Below the pieces are notes generated by a model, which made no database searches, was not told where the DNA came from, and worked only from the letters and a program-made list of their open reading frames with translations. Source: an uncultured Collinsella sp. (GTDB lineage Bacteria; Actinomycetota; Coriobacteriia; Coriobacteriales; Coriobacteriaceae). From it: a DNA stretch of 37,039 bases. Position 1 is the stretch's first letter, and every line of letters starts with the position of its first letter. The translations under genes and the position numbers were made by a program. Below, one piece after another: positions 29,822 through 37,039 of this stretch. The DNA lies in assembly GCA_900551015.1 (NCBI GenBank), contig URUI01000012.1, forward strand, positions 1 through 37,039, given 5' to 3'.

Positions 29822-31459
29822 TTAGTACATACCGCCGCCCTGCTGACCAGCGGTAGCAGCAGCGATAGCATCCTCAAGCTGAGTGTTTTTGGGCACATCG
29901 GAGACGGTGGCCTCGGTGATGAGGATCAGGCTGGCGACAGAAGCAGCGTTCTGCAGGGTGACGCGGCTGACCTTGACGGGGTCGAGGACGCCCATCTCGA
30001 TCATGTCGCCCCACTCGCCGTTGGCAGAGTTGAGACCCTGGCCGGCGGGCAGCTCGGCAACCTTGTCGACCACGACAGCGCCCTCAAAGCCAGCGTTCTT
30101 GGCGATGGTGGCGACCGGAGCGGTCAGAGCCTTCTTGACGATGTCGACGCCGATCTTCTCCTCGGGGTCGTCGATCTCGACAGCATCGAGCGCAGGCGCA
30201 GCGTCCATGAAGGCGACGCCGCCGCCAGCGACAATGCCCTCCTCGACAGCAGCGCGGGTAGCCTGCAGGGCGTCCTCGACGCGGTGCTTGATCTCCTTGA
30301 GCTCGGACTCGGTAGCAGCGCCGACCTTGATGACGGCAACGCCACCGGAGAGCTTGGCCAGGCGCTCCTGGAGCTTCTCACGGTCGAAGTCAGAGGTGGT
30401 GTTCTCCATCTCGCCCTTGATCTGAGCGATGCGAGCGTCGATAGCTTCCTTGGAACCGGCACCACCCACGATAGTGGTGTTGTCCTTGGAGATGGTGACT
30501 GACTTGGCGGTACCGAGCATATCGGCGGTGATGTCAGCAACCTTCACGCCCAGCTCATCGAGGGCAGCCTGACCGCCGGTCAGGACGGCGATATCCTCGA
30601 GCATGCGCTTGCGGCGATCGCCGTAGCCCGGGGCCTTGACGGCGCAGACGTTGAGGGCGCCGCGGATCTTGTTGAGGACGAGGGTAGGCAGAGCCTCACC
30701 CTCGACATCCTCAGCGATAATGAGTAGGCCCTTGCCGGTGCGCTGGACAGCCTCGAGAACAGGCATGATGTCCTGGACGTTGGAGATCTTCTGGTCGGTG
30801 ATGAGGATGTAGGGATCCTTCATCACGGCCTCCATGCGATCGTTGTCCGTGACGAAGTACGCCGAGACGTAACCCTTGTCGAACTGCATGCCCTCGACGG
30901 TGTCGATGGTGATATCAAAGGTCTGGGAGTCCTCGACGGTGATGACGCCGTCCTTGCCCACGACTTCCATGGCCTGGGCGATCTTCTCGCCGACCTCGGG
31001 GTCGCCGGCGGAGATGGTACCGACGGAAGCGATCTGCTCCTTGGTCTCGACCGGCTTGGCCTGCTTCTTCATCTCGGCGACGGCGGCATTAACGGCCTTG
31101 TCGATGCCGCGACGAATGGCCAGCGGGTTGGCGCCAGCGGCGACGTTGCGCAGACCGTCGTTGACGATGGCCTGGGCGAGCAGGGTTGCGGTGGTGGTGC
31201 CGTCACCCACGGTATCGTTGGTCTTGGTGGCGACCTCCTTCACCAGCTGGGCGCCCATGTTCTCGATGTTGTCCTCGAGCTCGATCTCCTTGGCGACGGA
31301 AACGCCGTCGTTGGTGATGGTCGGGGCACCGAACGAGCGCTGCAGAGCGACGTAGCGGCCCTTGGGGCCCATGGTGACGGTAACGGCGTCGGCCAGAGTG
31401 TTGACGCCCTTAGCGAGCTTAGCGCGGGCATCGGTGTTGAACGTAATGTTCTTTGCCAT
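29822..31459 (-). CDS. groEL: Chaperonin GroEL (Hsp60)
   Basis: ATP-driven cytoplasmic folding chamber (545 aa, full length). Classic stretches are DAVTVTMGPKGRYV, the ATPase loop GDGTTTATLLAQ (catalytic Asp near 87), VKAPGYGDRRKRMLEDIAVL, and the equatorial return GIVAGGGVAF. The tail ends QQGGGMY rather than in repeated GGM units. ATG at 31459 follows GGAGG. It is 96 nt downstream of groES in the same direction. The gene uses a narrower codon set than its neighbours, as expected for a highly expressed gene. The 3' side is the giant palindrome at 29650-29795. Confidence 0.99.
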   Translation of the reverse strand: MAKNITFNTDARAKLAKGVNTLADAVTVTMGPKGRYVALQRSFGAPTITNDGVSVAKEIELEDNIENMGAQLVKEVATKTNDTVGDGTTTATLLAQAIVNDGLRNVAAGANPLAIRRGIDKAVNAAVAEMKKQAKPVETKEQIASVGTISAGDPEVGEKIAQAMEVVGKDGVITVEDSQTFDITIDTVEGMQFDKGYVSAYFVTDNDRMEAVMKDPYILITDQKISNVQDIMPVLEAVQRTGKGLLIIAEDVEGEALPTLVLNKIRGALNVCAVKAPGYGDRRKRMLEDIAVLTGGQAALDELGVKVADITADMLGTAKSVTISKDNTTIVGGAGSKEAIDARIAQIKGEMENTTSDFDREKLQERLAKLSGGVAVIKVGAATESELKEIKHRVEDALQATRAAVEEGIVAGGGVAFMDAAPALDAVEIDDPEEKIGVDIVKKALTAPVATIAKNAGFEGAVVVDKVAELPAGQGLNSANGEWGDMIEMGVLDPVKVSRVTLQNAASVASLILITEATVSDVPKNTQLEDAIAAATAGQQGGGMY

Positions 31460-31555
31460 GGTAGGTAATCCTCCAAAAGAAATGTGACTCGCGTCGCCGC
31501 TTCCGAGTCCTATGCGGCGGCCGCGTTCAAAGACGAATCAGAGATTCCGACGAGA

Positions 31556-31849
31556 CTAGGCCTCGACAACGGCGTAGATGTCGTCGGCGCGCATCAGCAG
31601 ATACTTCTCGCCGTCGACCTTGACCTCGTTGCCACCAAACTTACCGTAGATGACAACGTCGCCAACCTTGACGTCCATGGGGATGCGCTCGCCCTTGTCG
31701 TTGACCTTGCCGGCGCCAACGGCAACGATGGTGCCGCGCTGCGGCTTCTCCTGAGCGTTGCTGGCGATGTACAGACCAGAGGCGGTCTTCTGCTCGGCCT
31801 CGTCGGGCTTGACCAGGACGCGATCTGCAAGCGGCTTCAAAGACGACAT
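31556..31849 (-). CDS. groES: Co-chaperonin GroES (Hsp10)
   Basis: Heptameric lid of the GroEL chamber (97 aa). The start KPLADRVLVKPDEAEQKTAS, the mobile loop ASGLYIASNAQEKPQRG, and the core VKVGDVVIYGKFGGNEVKVDGEKYLLM are standard. ATG at 31849 follows AAAGGAGGAAAC, a very strong site; the 33-nt-longer in-frame start is not supported. It is first in groES-groEL. No CIRCE element (TTAGCACTC inverted repeat) is visible upstream, so the usual HrcA control is not evident. Confidence 0.98.
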   Translation of the reverse strand: MSSLKPLADRVLVKPDEAEQKTASGLYIASNAQEKPQRGTIVAVGAGKVNDKGERIPMDVKVGDVVIYGKFGGNEVKVDGEKYLLMRADDIYAVVEA

Positions 31850-31870
31850 GCTTGTTTCCTCCTTTGTGGG

Positions 31871-31950
31871 CCGCGCGGTCATGCCGCGCGGGTTAACCCT
31901 TTTTGTTTGCGTACGCGTTGAATGGTACCCACGAATGGCGGGTTATACAA
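31871..31950 (-). promoter_or_regulatory. groES leader: GC hairpin, GGGTTAACCC palindrome, candidate promoter
   Basis: Directly upstream of the groES ribosome-binding site, CCGCGCGG occurs at 31871-31878 and 31884-31891 with a 5-nt spacer, forming a perfect 8-bp hairpin. The 10-nt palindrome GGGTTAACCC (31890-31899) adjoins it. A candidate promoter is minus-strand TTGTAT (31945-31950), 17 bp, TACCAT (31922-31927). The promoter is weakly supported; the two palindromes are certain as sequence. Confidence 0.45.
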
Positions 31951-31986
31951 CACGGAGTCAAAAAATCTTATTTTTTGGCACTTAGA

Positions 31987-32196
31987 TTTTCTGAATACTG
32001 GGGGATAACTTAGCAGTGGCTCCCGTGTGGCGCCGGAGGGCGGGATATAAGGTTTCCTACTCGGGCAGTCCTGCTCGCACGAAGGTCACATTAAGTGGCC
32101 TTCGGCTCGTGCGGAACTCGCGATAAACCTTATATCCCGCCCCTCCGGCGCCACGCGTGAGCTGGGTTAACTCATTCGGGCCCGGCATTCAGAAAA
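31987..32196. repeat. 210-bp near-palindromic element upstream of groES
   Basis: Inner arms 32027-32055 and 32125-32154 pair over 29 bp with a single bulged base. The outer tips 31987-31996 (TTTTCTGAAT) and 32187-32196 (ATTCAGAAAA) are perfect 10-bp complements. Between them the arms are diverged but still partly pairing, and the 69-nt centre carries a third, imperfect stem (CGCACGA/TCGTGCG). The whole block behaves as one nested inverted repeat, as in MITE-like palindromic elements. No open frame or target duplication is evident. Confidence 0.8.
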
Positions 32197-32268
32197 GTCA
32201 GTGCAGCAAAATGGCGATGCGGATGGAATGCACAAGATAGGGGAACGTTGTTGGGACGCGCTCTTTTA

Positions 32269-32334
32269 AGTTGCGGTGGAATAGTTCCTGTTTTGGGCTT
32301 GAAGGCCGATTTTAGGGACTATTTCACCGCAACT
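32269..32334. repeat. 20-bp hairpin downstream of the amidohydrolase gene
   Basis: 32269-32288 and 32315-32334 pair over 20 bp (two G-U pairs) and enclose a small GGC/GCC-centred loop. The stem starts 18 nt after the amidohydrolase stop on the minus strand. Its 5' half (GTGGAATAGTTCC then GTTTTGGGC) is similar to the hairpin at 2766-2823 (GTGGATAATCTCCC then GTTTTGAGC), suggesting a repeated family. There is no U-tract next to it. Confidence 0.75.
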
Positions 32335-32352
32335 GAGGGGTGGGATGTGGGG

Positions 32353-33990
32353 TTAGCGCTCGTAGATTAAGTTACCTGCCAGGTAGGTGGCCTGAACCTT
32401 GGTAGCCTGGAGCTCTTGTGGATCAACGGTGAGCGGGTTTTGATCCAGGACTACCAGGTCGGCGTATTTGCCGGGCTCCAGGCTGCCGAGGTTTCGCTCG
32501 TCGCCTGCCGCGTAGGCGCTGCCCAGGGTGTAGTTGCGCAGAGCCGTAGCCGCGTCGATGCGCTCGCTGGGGAGCCAGCCGCCCTCAGGCCAGTGACTGC
32601 GGGGGTCTTGGCGCGTGATGGCCGTGTAGAGCACGTTCATGCTGGTAACGGCTGTGATGGGGCTATCGGTACCGAAAGCTTGGCGGATGCCGCGCTGCTT
32701 ATAGGTCGCAAACGGCCACATAATGCGGCTGCGCTCCAGGCCCAGATCGCGCTCCGGGCCACCCGGGTCGAGCGTGATGTGGCAAGGCTGGCTCGAGGCA
32801 ACGACGTTGAGCTTGCGCAGACGATCGATGTCCTGAGGCAGCAAATTCTCCAGATGCTCGAGCGTGTTATGACCGTGCGGCGGCAGACCGTAGAGCTCTG
32901 CCGCCTCCTCAAAGATATCGAGCGCAGCATGGATAGCACCGTCGCCGATAACGTGGATGCGCACGGTGTGGCCACGCTCGGCTGCCGCCAGAACCAACTT
33001 GCGCATGCGCTCGACAGGAACCGTCAGACGGCCCCGGTCGCCCGGGAAGCGCGGATTGGTATACGGCTCGGTGAGATATGCCGTATGTGCACTCGACACG
33101 CCGTCGAAGAACTGTTTAAAGCCTGGCGCCGAGAGCAGCGCGTTGTTCGCGTAGCGGGTCTGGAGTTCTTCCAAGCGCGATTGGTCATCCAGCAGCGTGG
33201 GGAACAGGTGAGCGCGAATGCCCAGCTTGCCGGCGGCCTGCAGCTTGTCGTAAACATCGTCGCGAATAAAGTCGCAGCCCGGCATGGGCATGAGCGACAT
33301 ATCGCAAATTGAGGTGATGCCTTGCTCGGCCATACGCTTCATCTGCTCGGCGTAAGCGCTCGCGATGCGGTCCTCGCCCAGCCACTCCAGGCAGCGCGGC
33401 AGCAGCTGCATAGCAGCTGCCTCGTGGACAATACCCGTAAGCTCACCGTTTGAGTCTTTGTCGTAACTGCCACCCGCCGGAGGCTCGCTGTCGCGCGTCA
33501 CGCCGAGGGCTTCGAGTGCGCGGCTGTTGAGCCACAGGGTATGCCCATCGCCCGAATACATAACACAGGGGCGATCGGGGAAGGCGGCGTCGACGGAGGC
33601 CTTGGTAGGGTGCTCGGGCGGATCCCAGCGGTAATCGCGCCAGCCCTGGGTCACGACCCAGGCGTCATCGGGCAAGCCCTGGGAAAACTCTCGTGCATGC
33701 TGCACCAATGCCACCTCGGATGTGCCCATATCCATGAGCATGTACGGCGATGAGCCAACCGAAGTATGGAAGAAATGCAGGTGCGCATCGTGGAAACCGG
33801 GGCAGATGAATTGCTCGCCGTAGTCGACAACTGGCACGGCGGCAGGGGCGGCGGCAATCACGTCATCGGGCGCACCGACCGCGACGATGCGATCGCCTGC
33901 AATGGCAATCGCCAGCTCGCGGGCGGCATCGATGCCGTCTTGCGCGGTAAAAACGTTCTTGGAGTGGATAATCCGATCGATATGCTGCAT
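32353..33990 (-). CDS. Amidohydrolase family 3 protein (YtcJ-like)
   Basis: Metal-dependent amidohydrolase of 545 aa with the composite-barrel plus TIM-barrel layout. Metal-binding FICPGFHDAHLHFFH (61-75; His70 and His72) follows the N-terminal beta domain. Later ligands lie in VRIHVIGDGAIHAALD and the C-terminal AFGTDSPI, with SLEPGKYADLVVLD returning to the beta domain. YtcJ/NfdA-like enzymes hydrolyse N-formyl or N-acyl groups; the substrate here is not predictable. ATG at 33990 was chosen because GGGGAT lies 6 nt upstream; ATGs at 33996 and 34002 are equally in frame and possible. It is transcribed divergently from the M20 enzyme, so the pair may act on related N-acylated substrates; this is inference. 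Confidence 0.9.
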   Translation of the reverse strand: MQHIDRIIHSKNVFTAQDGIDAARELAIAIAGDRIVAVGAPDDVIAAAPAAVPVVDYGEQFICPGFHDAHLHFFHTSVGSSPYMLMDMGTSEVALVQHAREFSQGLPDDAWVVTQGWRDYRWDPPEHPTKASVDAAFPDRPCVMYSGDGHTLWLNSRALEALGVTRDSEPPAGGSYDKDSNGELTGIVHEAAAMQLLPRCLEWLGEDRIASAYAEQMKRMAEQGITSICDMSLMPMPGCDFIRDDVYDKLQAAGKLGIRAHLFPTLLDDQSRLEELQTRYANNALLSAPGFKQFFDGVSSAHTAYLTEPYTNPRFPGDRGRLTVPVERMRKLVLAAAERGHTVRIHVIGDGAIHAALDIFEEAAELYGLPPHGHNTLEHLENLLPQDIDRLRKLNVVASSQPCHITLDPGGPERDLGLERSRIMWPFATYKQRGIRQAFGTDSPITAVTSMNVLYTAITRQDPRSHWPEGGWLPSERIDAATALRNYTLGSAYAAGDERNLGSLEPGKYADLVVLDQNPLTVDPQELQATKVQATYLAGNLIYER

Positions 33991-34158
33991 GGGCATCCCC
34001 ATCTCTGGCAGGAAATTCAACAACCCCGAGTGTACTCCCCCGCCCTTGCAACAAAACCCCAAGCGGCAAATGGCAACTTTACCAGCCCTAGCGGCAGGTG
34101 GCATACTTGAATGAGCCTGTATGATTTTGCGATCGACCCAGCAAGGAGCAAATCGACC

Positions 34159-35622
34159 ATGACGAAGACCAAGGCACAGCAGATTATGGCGACAACCGAG
34201 GTTCGCGCGGCAGACGAGGTCACCGTGGCCATCCGAGATATCGCCGCCGAGTTTGAGCCCTATATCATCAAGCAGCGCCGGCACTTCCATAAGCACCCGG
34301 AGCTGAGCCTTGCCGAGGAGCGCACGACCTCCGACATCGCCAACCAGCTCGACGCCATGAATATCCCCTACGAGCGTCCGCTCAAGACAGGCTTGGTGGC
34401 AACGCTTCGCGGCACCGCGCCCGACGCCTATCGCGAGGACGGCACGCCGCGCCGCCGTATCCTGCTGCGCGCCGATATCGACGCCCTGCCCGTCACCGAG
34501 CAGACCGGCGAGGAGTTCGCCAGCGTCAACGAGGGTTGCATGCACGCCTGCGGTCACGACTGCCATATCGCCATGATGCTCGGCACGCTGCAAATCCTGC
34601 GCCATATGACCGACGACATCCACGGCGAGATCCGCATCGTCTTCCAGCCCAGTGAGGAAAACGGCCAGGGCGCAAAACTCATGATCGGCACGGGTGTGCT
34701 CGACGGCGTCGACGGCACCTACGCCGCGCACATTTGGAGCGAGGTCGATGCCGGCACTGTGAGCTGCGAGCCCGGCCCGCGCATGGCCAATACCGACTGG
34801 TTCCGCATCGATGTTCGCGGTACCTCATGCCACGGCGCCATGCCCCAGCGCGGCCACGACGCCGTTATGGTGGCGGCAGAGATTGTCAACGCCCTGCAGA
34901 CCATCGTCTCACGCGAAATCAGCCCCTACGAGCCTGCTGTCATCACTGTCGGCGAGCTGCACGGCGGCACCGCACGCAATGTCATCGCCGGCACCGCCTA
35001 CCTCGCCGGCACGGTGCGCACCTACGGCGATTCGACGCACGAGGAAATGCCCGAGCTCATGCGCCGCATCGTAGAGCACACTGCGGCGGCCCTGGGCGCC
35101 GAGGCCGAACTTACCGACTACACCATCGCCAACTATAAGGTCGAAAACGACGCCGCCTCGAGCGAGCGTTGTCGTCAGGCCGTGGTCAAGTGCCTGGGTG
35201 CGGCCGGCGAAGGCCATTACCGCGGCACGCTTTCGGGCGAGGACTTCTCGGAGTATCTGCGCCGCGTACCGGGCGTGCTTGCCTTTGTTGGCACGCGCAA
35301 CCCCCAGATTGGCGCCACGTACGCCCAACATTCTTGCTTCTACAAGATTGACGAGTCGGTACTGGCCAAGGGTTCCATGGTAGCCGCCCAGTATGCCATC
35401 GACTTTTTGGCCGAGCCCACGCAAGAGGAGCTCGACGGCCCCACGATCACCGCGGTTGCCGAAACCAACCCCGACTTGGCCGCCAAACTGCGTTCTGCCA
35501 AGGCAACGGCCGCTGAGGCGCGCGACGCCATGCACGATGCCCGCACCGCCCGCCATGCCGCTATCAAGGGCATCCATGATGCGCGGGCTGCCGCCCGCCG
35601 CGAGGAGAAGCGCGACGAGTAG
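34159..35622 (+). CDS. M20 family metallopeptidase / amidohydrolase (HipO-like)
   Basis: Probable N-acyl amino acid amidohydrolase or carboxypeptidase of 487 aa. The di-metal site is shown by LLRADIDALPV (Asp105 region), HACGHDCH (129-136) and PSEENGQGAK (164-173, catalytic Glu). The dimerisation lid domain spans about 225-340 with GTSCHGAMPQRGHDAV. The last 60 residues (from about 428) are a highly charged Ala/Arg-rich helix (AKLRSAKATAAEARDAM... to RREEKRDE), absent from typical members, and likely a coiled coil. ATG at 34159 follows AAGGAG at a 10-nt spacing; the upstream in-frame ATG at 34111 has no site. The gene is followed by a bidirectional terminator. Confidence 0.92.
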   Translation: MTKTKAQQIMATTEVRAADEVTVAIRDIAAEFEPYIIKQRRHFHKHPELSLAEERTTSDIANQLDAMNIPYERPLKTGLVATLRGTAPDAYREDGTPRRRILLRADIDALPVTEQTGEEFASVNEGCMHACGHDCHIAMMLGTLQILRHMTDDIHGEIRIVFQPSEENGQGAKLMIGTGVLDGVDGTYAAHIWSEVDAGTVSCEPGPRMANTDWFRIDVRGTSCHGAMPQRGHDAVMVAAEIVNALQTIVSREISPYEPAVITVGELHGGTARNVIAGTAYLAGTVRTYGDSTHEEMPELMRRIVEHTAAALGAEAELTDYTIANYKVENDAASSERCRQAVVKCLGAAGEGHYRGTLSGEDFSEYLRRVPGVLAFVGTRNPQIGATYAQHSCFYKIDESVLAKGSMVAAQYAIDFLAEPTQEELDGPTITAVAETNPDLAAKLRSAKATAAEARDAMHDARTARHAAIKGIHDARAAARREEKRDE

Positions 35623-35655
35623 TCGTCGCGCGCCCACAGCCATCCGGCTATAACA

Positions 35656-35694
35656 AAGCGGGGGCGGACGCTACTTCGGCGTTCGCCCCCGCTT
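35656..35694. terminator. Bidirectional terminator between the M20 gene and the DUF2752 gene
   Basis: 35656-35671 and 35679-35694 pair over 16 bp (one G-U) with a 7-nt loop. On the minus strand the stem is followed by TTTGTTAT; on the plus strand a T-run lies 14 nt further on (35708-35713). The two genes converge here. Confidence 0.8.
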
Positions 35695-35743
35695 ATGTGC
35701 CGGTAGCTTTTTTAGCTCATCCCCCGTCACGACAGGCAAGCGC

Positions 35744-36175
35744 TTAGGAGGCAAGCCATCGCGGTTGTTCGAGGTGGATGATGTCGACGGGAACTCCGGC
35801 GGGAGCGTGACCACCAAAGAGCAGGCCCGCGTCTGCCGGGTTGATAAGGCGCACGATCCACACGGCGACGACCAGCACGCACAACACGGTGACCGCAATG
35901 TCGATACCGCGCTTTAGCTTGCTCGATACCCCCTCCTCGCGCACGAACGCGAGCACAAACGCAATCGGCACCATCCAAAACAGCGGATGATAGGCGAACG
36001 CCGCTGCAAAATCGAGACGCAGCGCTGCCAGCCACGCCCGCGTCATGCCGCATCCCGGACAGGGAATGCCCGTCATCAATCGAAAGATGCAGCCGATGTC
36101 GAGCAAATAAAGCGCGAGCCAGGCGACAAGGAGCGCGCCGGTGCAAGAAAGGGCGCGGCGAAGAAGCTCCGCCAT
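35744..36175 (-). CDS. DUF2752 domain-containing membrane protein
   Basis: Membrane protein of 143 aa, function unknown. The family core CPGCGMTRAWLAALRLDFAA, followed by AFAYHPLFWMVP, is clear. Hydrophobic segments precede and follow it (near 12-30, 63-78 and 92-110). The CPGCG pair could bind metal or form a disulphide. I prefer ATG 36175 with AGGGA upstream. A GTG at 36202 (AAAGGCGGC upstream) would add nine residues and remain clear of the preceding gene, so the start is uncertain. It lies 40 nt after the DUF4234 gene on the same strand and is probably cotranscribed. Confidence 0.85.
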   Translation of the reverse strand: MAELLRRALSCTGALLVAWLALYLLDIGCIFRLMTGIPCPGCGMTRAWLAALRLDFAAAFAYHPLFWMVPIAFVLAFVREEGVSSKLKRGIDIAVTVLCVLVVAVWIVRLINPADAGLLFGGHAPAGVPVDIIHLEQPRWLAS

Positions 36176-36215
36176 GCCCCTATGTCCCTGGGAGCTGTTC
36201 ACGCCGCCTTTATTT

Positions 36216-36824
36216 TTAGGCACGAGCGCCAAGACGGATGTTGTAAGCCGTTGCCATGGCATTGGTATTATTGATGATGATATTCATGGCAAAGATGGGG
36301 CCAAGACCACACAGCAGCACGCCGATGATCTGCCACAGAAGAACGGTGGTGCCGTTTTCCTGGAACACCAGGCCGTAGCGAGGAGCGTTGGCCTGCAGGC
36401 GGTTGCCAATCTTGTAATACCAGTAGTACGCGTAGAAGCCGCAGGTCACAAACGACAGCAGAATGAATGCCGCCAGACCCGGCGTGGAATCGCCGTCGTC
36501 CTGGCACATGACATTGATGTCGCGGGCCAAGCAATACAGGAAGTAGAACGAATAGATACCGCAGGTCACAAGAGAGAGCAGCAGCCAGCCGATCAGGCTG
36601 CGGTCAGCCTTGACGGGGCCATAGTCCATCGGAGCGGATGCGGACTGTTGGGCGTACTGACCGGTGTACTGCTGCTGAGGCTGGGGCGCGGGCTGAATAG
36701 TCTGGGCCGGAGCGGGCTGGGGCTGCGGGGCCGCAGCGGCAGAAGCGGCACCAACGGCGGATCCGCAAACAGGGCAGAATTTGGCATCATCCGAAATGGG
36801 AGAGCCGCAAGTGGGACAGAACAT
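36216..36824 (-). CDS. Zinc-ribbon and DUF4234 domain membrane protein
   Basis: Protein of 202 aa, function unknown. The N-terminal zinc ribbon is MFCPTCGSPISDDAKFCPVC (Cys3, 6, 17, 20). A Pro/Gln/Ala-rich linker (about 25-70, with many PQ and QQ) leads to a membrane part with three segments: SLIGWLLLSLVTCGIYSFYF (about 76-95), AAFILLSFVTCGFYAYYWYY (about 118-137) and TTVLLWQIIGVLLCGLGPIF (about 159-178). The repeated SLVTCGIY/SFVTCGFY is the DUF4234 signature. ATG 36824 follows AAGGAG; a TTG one codon earlier is less likely. The pairing with DUF2752 suggests a common envelope role, unknown. Confidence 0.88.
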   Translation of the reverse strand: MFCPTCGSPISDDAKFCPVCGSAVGAASAAAAPQPQPAPAQTIQPAPQPQQQYTGQYAQQSASAPMDYGPVKADRSLIGWLLLSLVTCGIYSFYFLYCLARDINVMCQDDGDSTPGLAAFILLSFVTCGFYAYYWYYKIGNRLQANAPRYGLVFQENGTTVLLWQIIGVLLCGLGPIFAMNIIINNTNAMATAYNIRLGARA

Positions 36825-37039
36825 CAACTTCTCCTTTTCCTAAGGCGTCGCACGCCTTCAAACCTTACACGTCTATGTTCTCAACAATAGCCGCGACGTT
36901 GTTGCGCAACATTGATCAATTTCCGAGAAATATTGCCGCAACCGTTTTCCAGGCATTTTCTTGCTTTCGCCGTAGAAAAAAGCATGCAATTCCGGCATTT
37001 TGTTCCGGCAGCAGCTTGTTTTTGTCTTGTTCTGTTAGG
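36825..37039. other. Non-coding end of window
   Basis: This AT-richer stretch contains the small hairpin AAGGCG/CGCCTT (36841-36857) in the leader of the DUF4234 gene and GTTGTTGCGCAAC further out. I see no gene. A promoter for the DUF4234 gene should lie here, but I cannot place it with confidence. Confidence 0.5.

Noticed and set aside
31850..31990. CIRCE, CtsR or HAIR operator upstream of groES
   Set aside because: I searched by eye for TTAGCACTC/GAGTGCTAA, GGTCAAA repeats and CTTGAGT/ACTCAAG and found none.
1..37039. CRISPR array, prophage genes or complete insertion sequence
   Set aside because: No regularly spaced repeats, no integrase or transposase, and no phage structural genes were found; repeats are limited to intergenic palindromes.

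Overview
The window looks like chromosomal DNA of a gut Actinomycetota of class Coriobacteriia, most likely Collinsella or a close relative. This is inferred from the high G+C with C/G-ending codons, the mixed actinobacterial and Firmicutes-like gene content (Veg next to ispE, a Lys-type MurE, fused ThrE, RibU-type ECF transport) and intergenic palindromes of a kind I associate with this group. No database search was possible. Most genes are ordinary housekeeping genes on the minus strand; the unusual material is mainly intergenic.

Layout. 1-4426 (minus): 5' part of clpC, then a ThrE-type Thr/Ser exporter. 4427-7741 (minus): lysS with a fused C-terminal tRNA-binding domain, greA and tatA, each with hairpins or terminators. 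7854-9181 (minus): tRNA-Pro(CGG), ispE and veg. 9296-14707 (minus): a six-gene run, murE-like / HAD phosphatase / murI / rph / rdgB / dtd, joining wall precursor synthesis with RNA and nucleotide quality control. 14992-19233 (plus): a fused substrate-binding/permease amino acid ABC protein, asnB and tRNA-Val(UAC). 19234-19845: 612 bp without a gene, holding a duplicated tRNA-Val 3' end, a 215-bp element with 33-bp terminal inverted repeats, and the arg terminator. 19846-24850 (minus): argC-argJ-argB-argD behind three ARG-box-like sites, with an internal terminator-like hairpin between argC and argJ. 24899-29457 (minus): promoter, FMN riboswitch, ribU, fused ecfA1-ecfA2, ecfT, two PNPOx-like split-barrel proteins, strong terminator. 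29650-32334: groES-groEL bracketed by long palindromes. 32353-35622: divergent YtcJ-like amidohydrolase and M20 peptidase/deacylase. 35744-36824 (minus): two small membrane proteins (DUF2752; zinc-ribbon DUF4234).

The best candidates for new biology are: the FMN-riboswitch operon, which appears to carry two predicted flavin-binding proteins together with riboflavin uptake; the LysRS-Trbp111 fusion; the ABC protein carrying an extra beta domain and no nearby ATPase; the MITE-like element and tRNA 3'-end duplication at 19.2-19.7 kb; and a recurring class of long hairpins without U-tracts placed just after stop codons (thrE, lysS, groEL, amidohydrolase).
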